From Candidatus Zixiibacteriota bacterium (GTDB lineage: Bacteria; Zixibacteria; MSB-5A5; SM23-73-2): 15,665 nt of DNA. Positions within the stretch are counted from its first letter, which is position 1, and each line of letters opens with the position of its first letter. Position numbers and translations under genes: made by a program. The notes below the pieces were generated by a model that worked only from the letters and a program-made list of their open reading frames with translations, made no database searches and was not told the DNA's origin. The stretch is from positions 1 to 15,665 of the forward strand of contig JAUWYR010000051.1 of assembly GCA_030615745.1 (NCBI GenBank), written 5' to 3'. Shown piece by piece: positions 15,482-15,665 of the stretch.

Positions 15482-15665
15482 ATGGCCAAGGCTAAATTTA
15501 TCAGGACTAAGCCGCATATAAACGTAGGGACTATCGGTCATGTGGATCATGGGAAGACCACCTTGACTGCGGCGATAACGATGATTTTATCGAGGAGGGG
15601 ATTAGCTCAGGCGAAGACGTTTGAGGAGATAGACAATGCTCCGGAGGAGAAGGCTCGTGGATTGA
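15482..15665 (+). CDS. tuf: Elongation factor Tu, N-terminal fragment (3' end outside window)
   Basis: This is the first 61 codons of a second tuf copy, running off the window. It begins [20 protein letters not shown] and contains the P-loop GHVDHGKTT (19-27) and the switch-I region [15 protein letters not shown], all diagnostic of EF-Tu. The Shine-Dalgarno GGAGG is at 15468-15472 with 9-nt spacing and lies inside the final codons (Met-Glu-Glu-stop) of the preceding unknown gene, so translation of the two may be coupled. Position after fusA is the classical tufA location, while the copy at the left edge, before rpmG-secE, corresponds to the tufB-like location. Confidence 0.98.
   Translation, partial: MAKAKFIRTKPHINVGTIGHVDHGKTTLTAAITMILSRRGLAQAKTFEEIDNAPEEKARGL

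Overview
The window is a bacterial chromosomal segment, A+T-rich, with every gene on the + strand. It carries the transcription/translation core in the order tuf(3' end) – rpmG – tRNA-Trp – secE – nusG – rplK – rplA – rplJ – rplL – rpoB – rpoC – rpsL – rpsG – fusA – unknown gene – tuf(5' end). This is the fused beta (rpoBC) and str (rpsL) cluster. Almost all of it is conserved housekeeping sequence, recognisable directly from protein motifs. RpoB has a charged insert of about 120 residues in the place of the E. coli beta lineage-specific insert. RpoC has about 175 residues inside the trigger loop, in the place of the E. coli SI3 insert. Both features point to a Gram-negative-type (Gracilicutes-like) lineage. 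I cannot name the phylum from the sequence; an uncultured lineage is plausible.

Layout. Positions 1-190 hold the end of an EF-Tu gene, followed by a tandem heptamer repeat. Positions 287-764 carry L33, a Trp tRNA without an encoded CCA, and a one-helix SecE. Positions 780-3575 carry NusG and the ribosomal proteins L11, L1, L10 and L12 with very short spacers; L12 has an unusual Lys/Glu-rich N-terminal extension of about 46 residues. Positions 3576-3659 form a structured spacer before rpoB. Positions 3660-11507 are rpoB and rpoC. Positions 11508-11752 contain a small inverted repeat, a possible 30-codon ORF and a near-perfect sigma70-type promoter. Positions 11753-14874 are rpsL, rpsG and fusA, with inverted repeats around the spacers. 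Positions 14890-15477 hold an A+T-richer gene of unknown function, possibly a PD-(D/E)XK nuclease fold, placed between fusA and the second tuf, which runs off the window at 15665.

How the genes work together. RpoB/RpoC and NusG make and regulate the elongating polymerase. L11, L1, L10, L12 and L33 build the 50S subunit, and L10/L12/L11 form the GTPase-associated stalk used by EF-G and EF-Tu. S12 and S7 build the 30S decoding centre and head, and SecE anchors the SecYEG translocon.

The points most worth a second look are the L12 extension, the extra gene between fusA and tuf, RNA hairpins that could hide the rpoB ribosome binding site or mark an S7-type control site, a strong Shine-Dalgarno with a short ORF overlapping the fusA start, and the use of TTG starts in nusG, rpoB, rpsL and rpsG. 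I saw no CRISPR array, insertion sequence, rRNA or methyltransferase gene. I do not see a clear new multi-gene system here.
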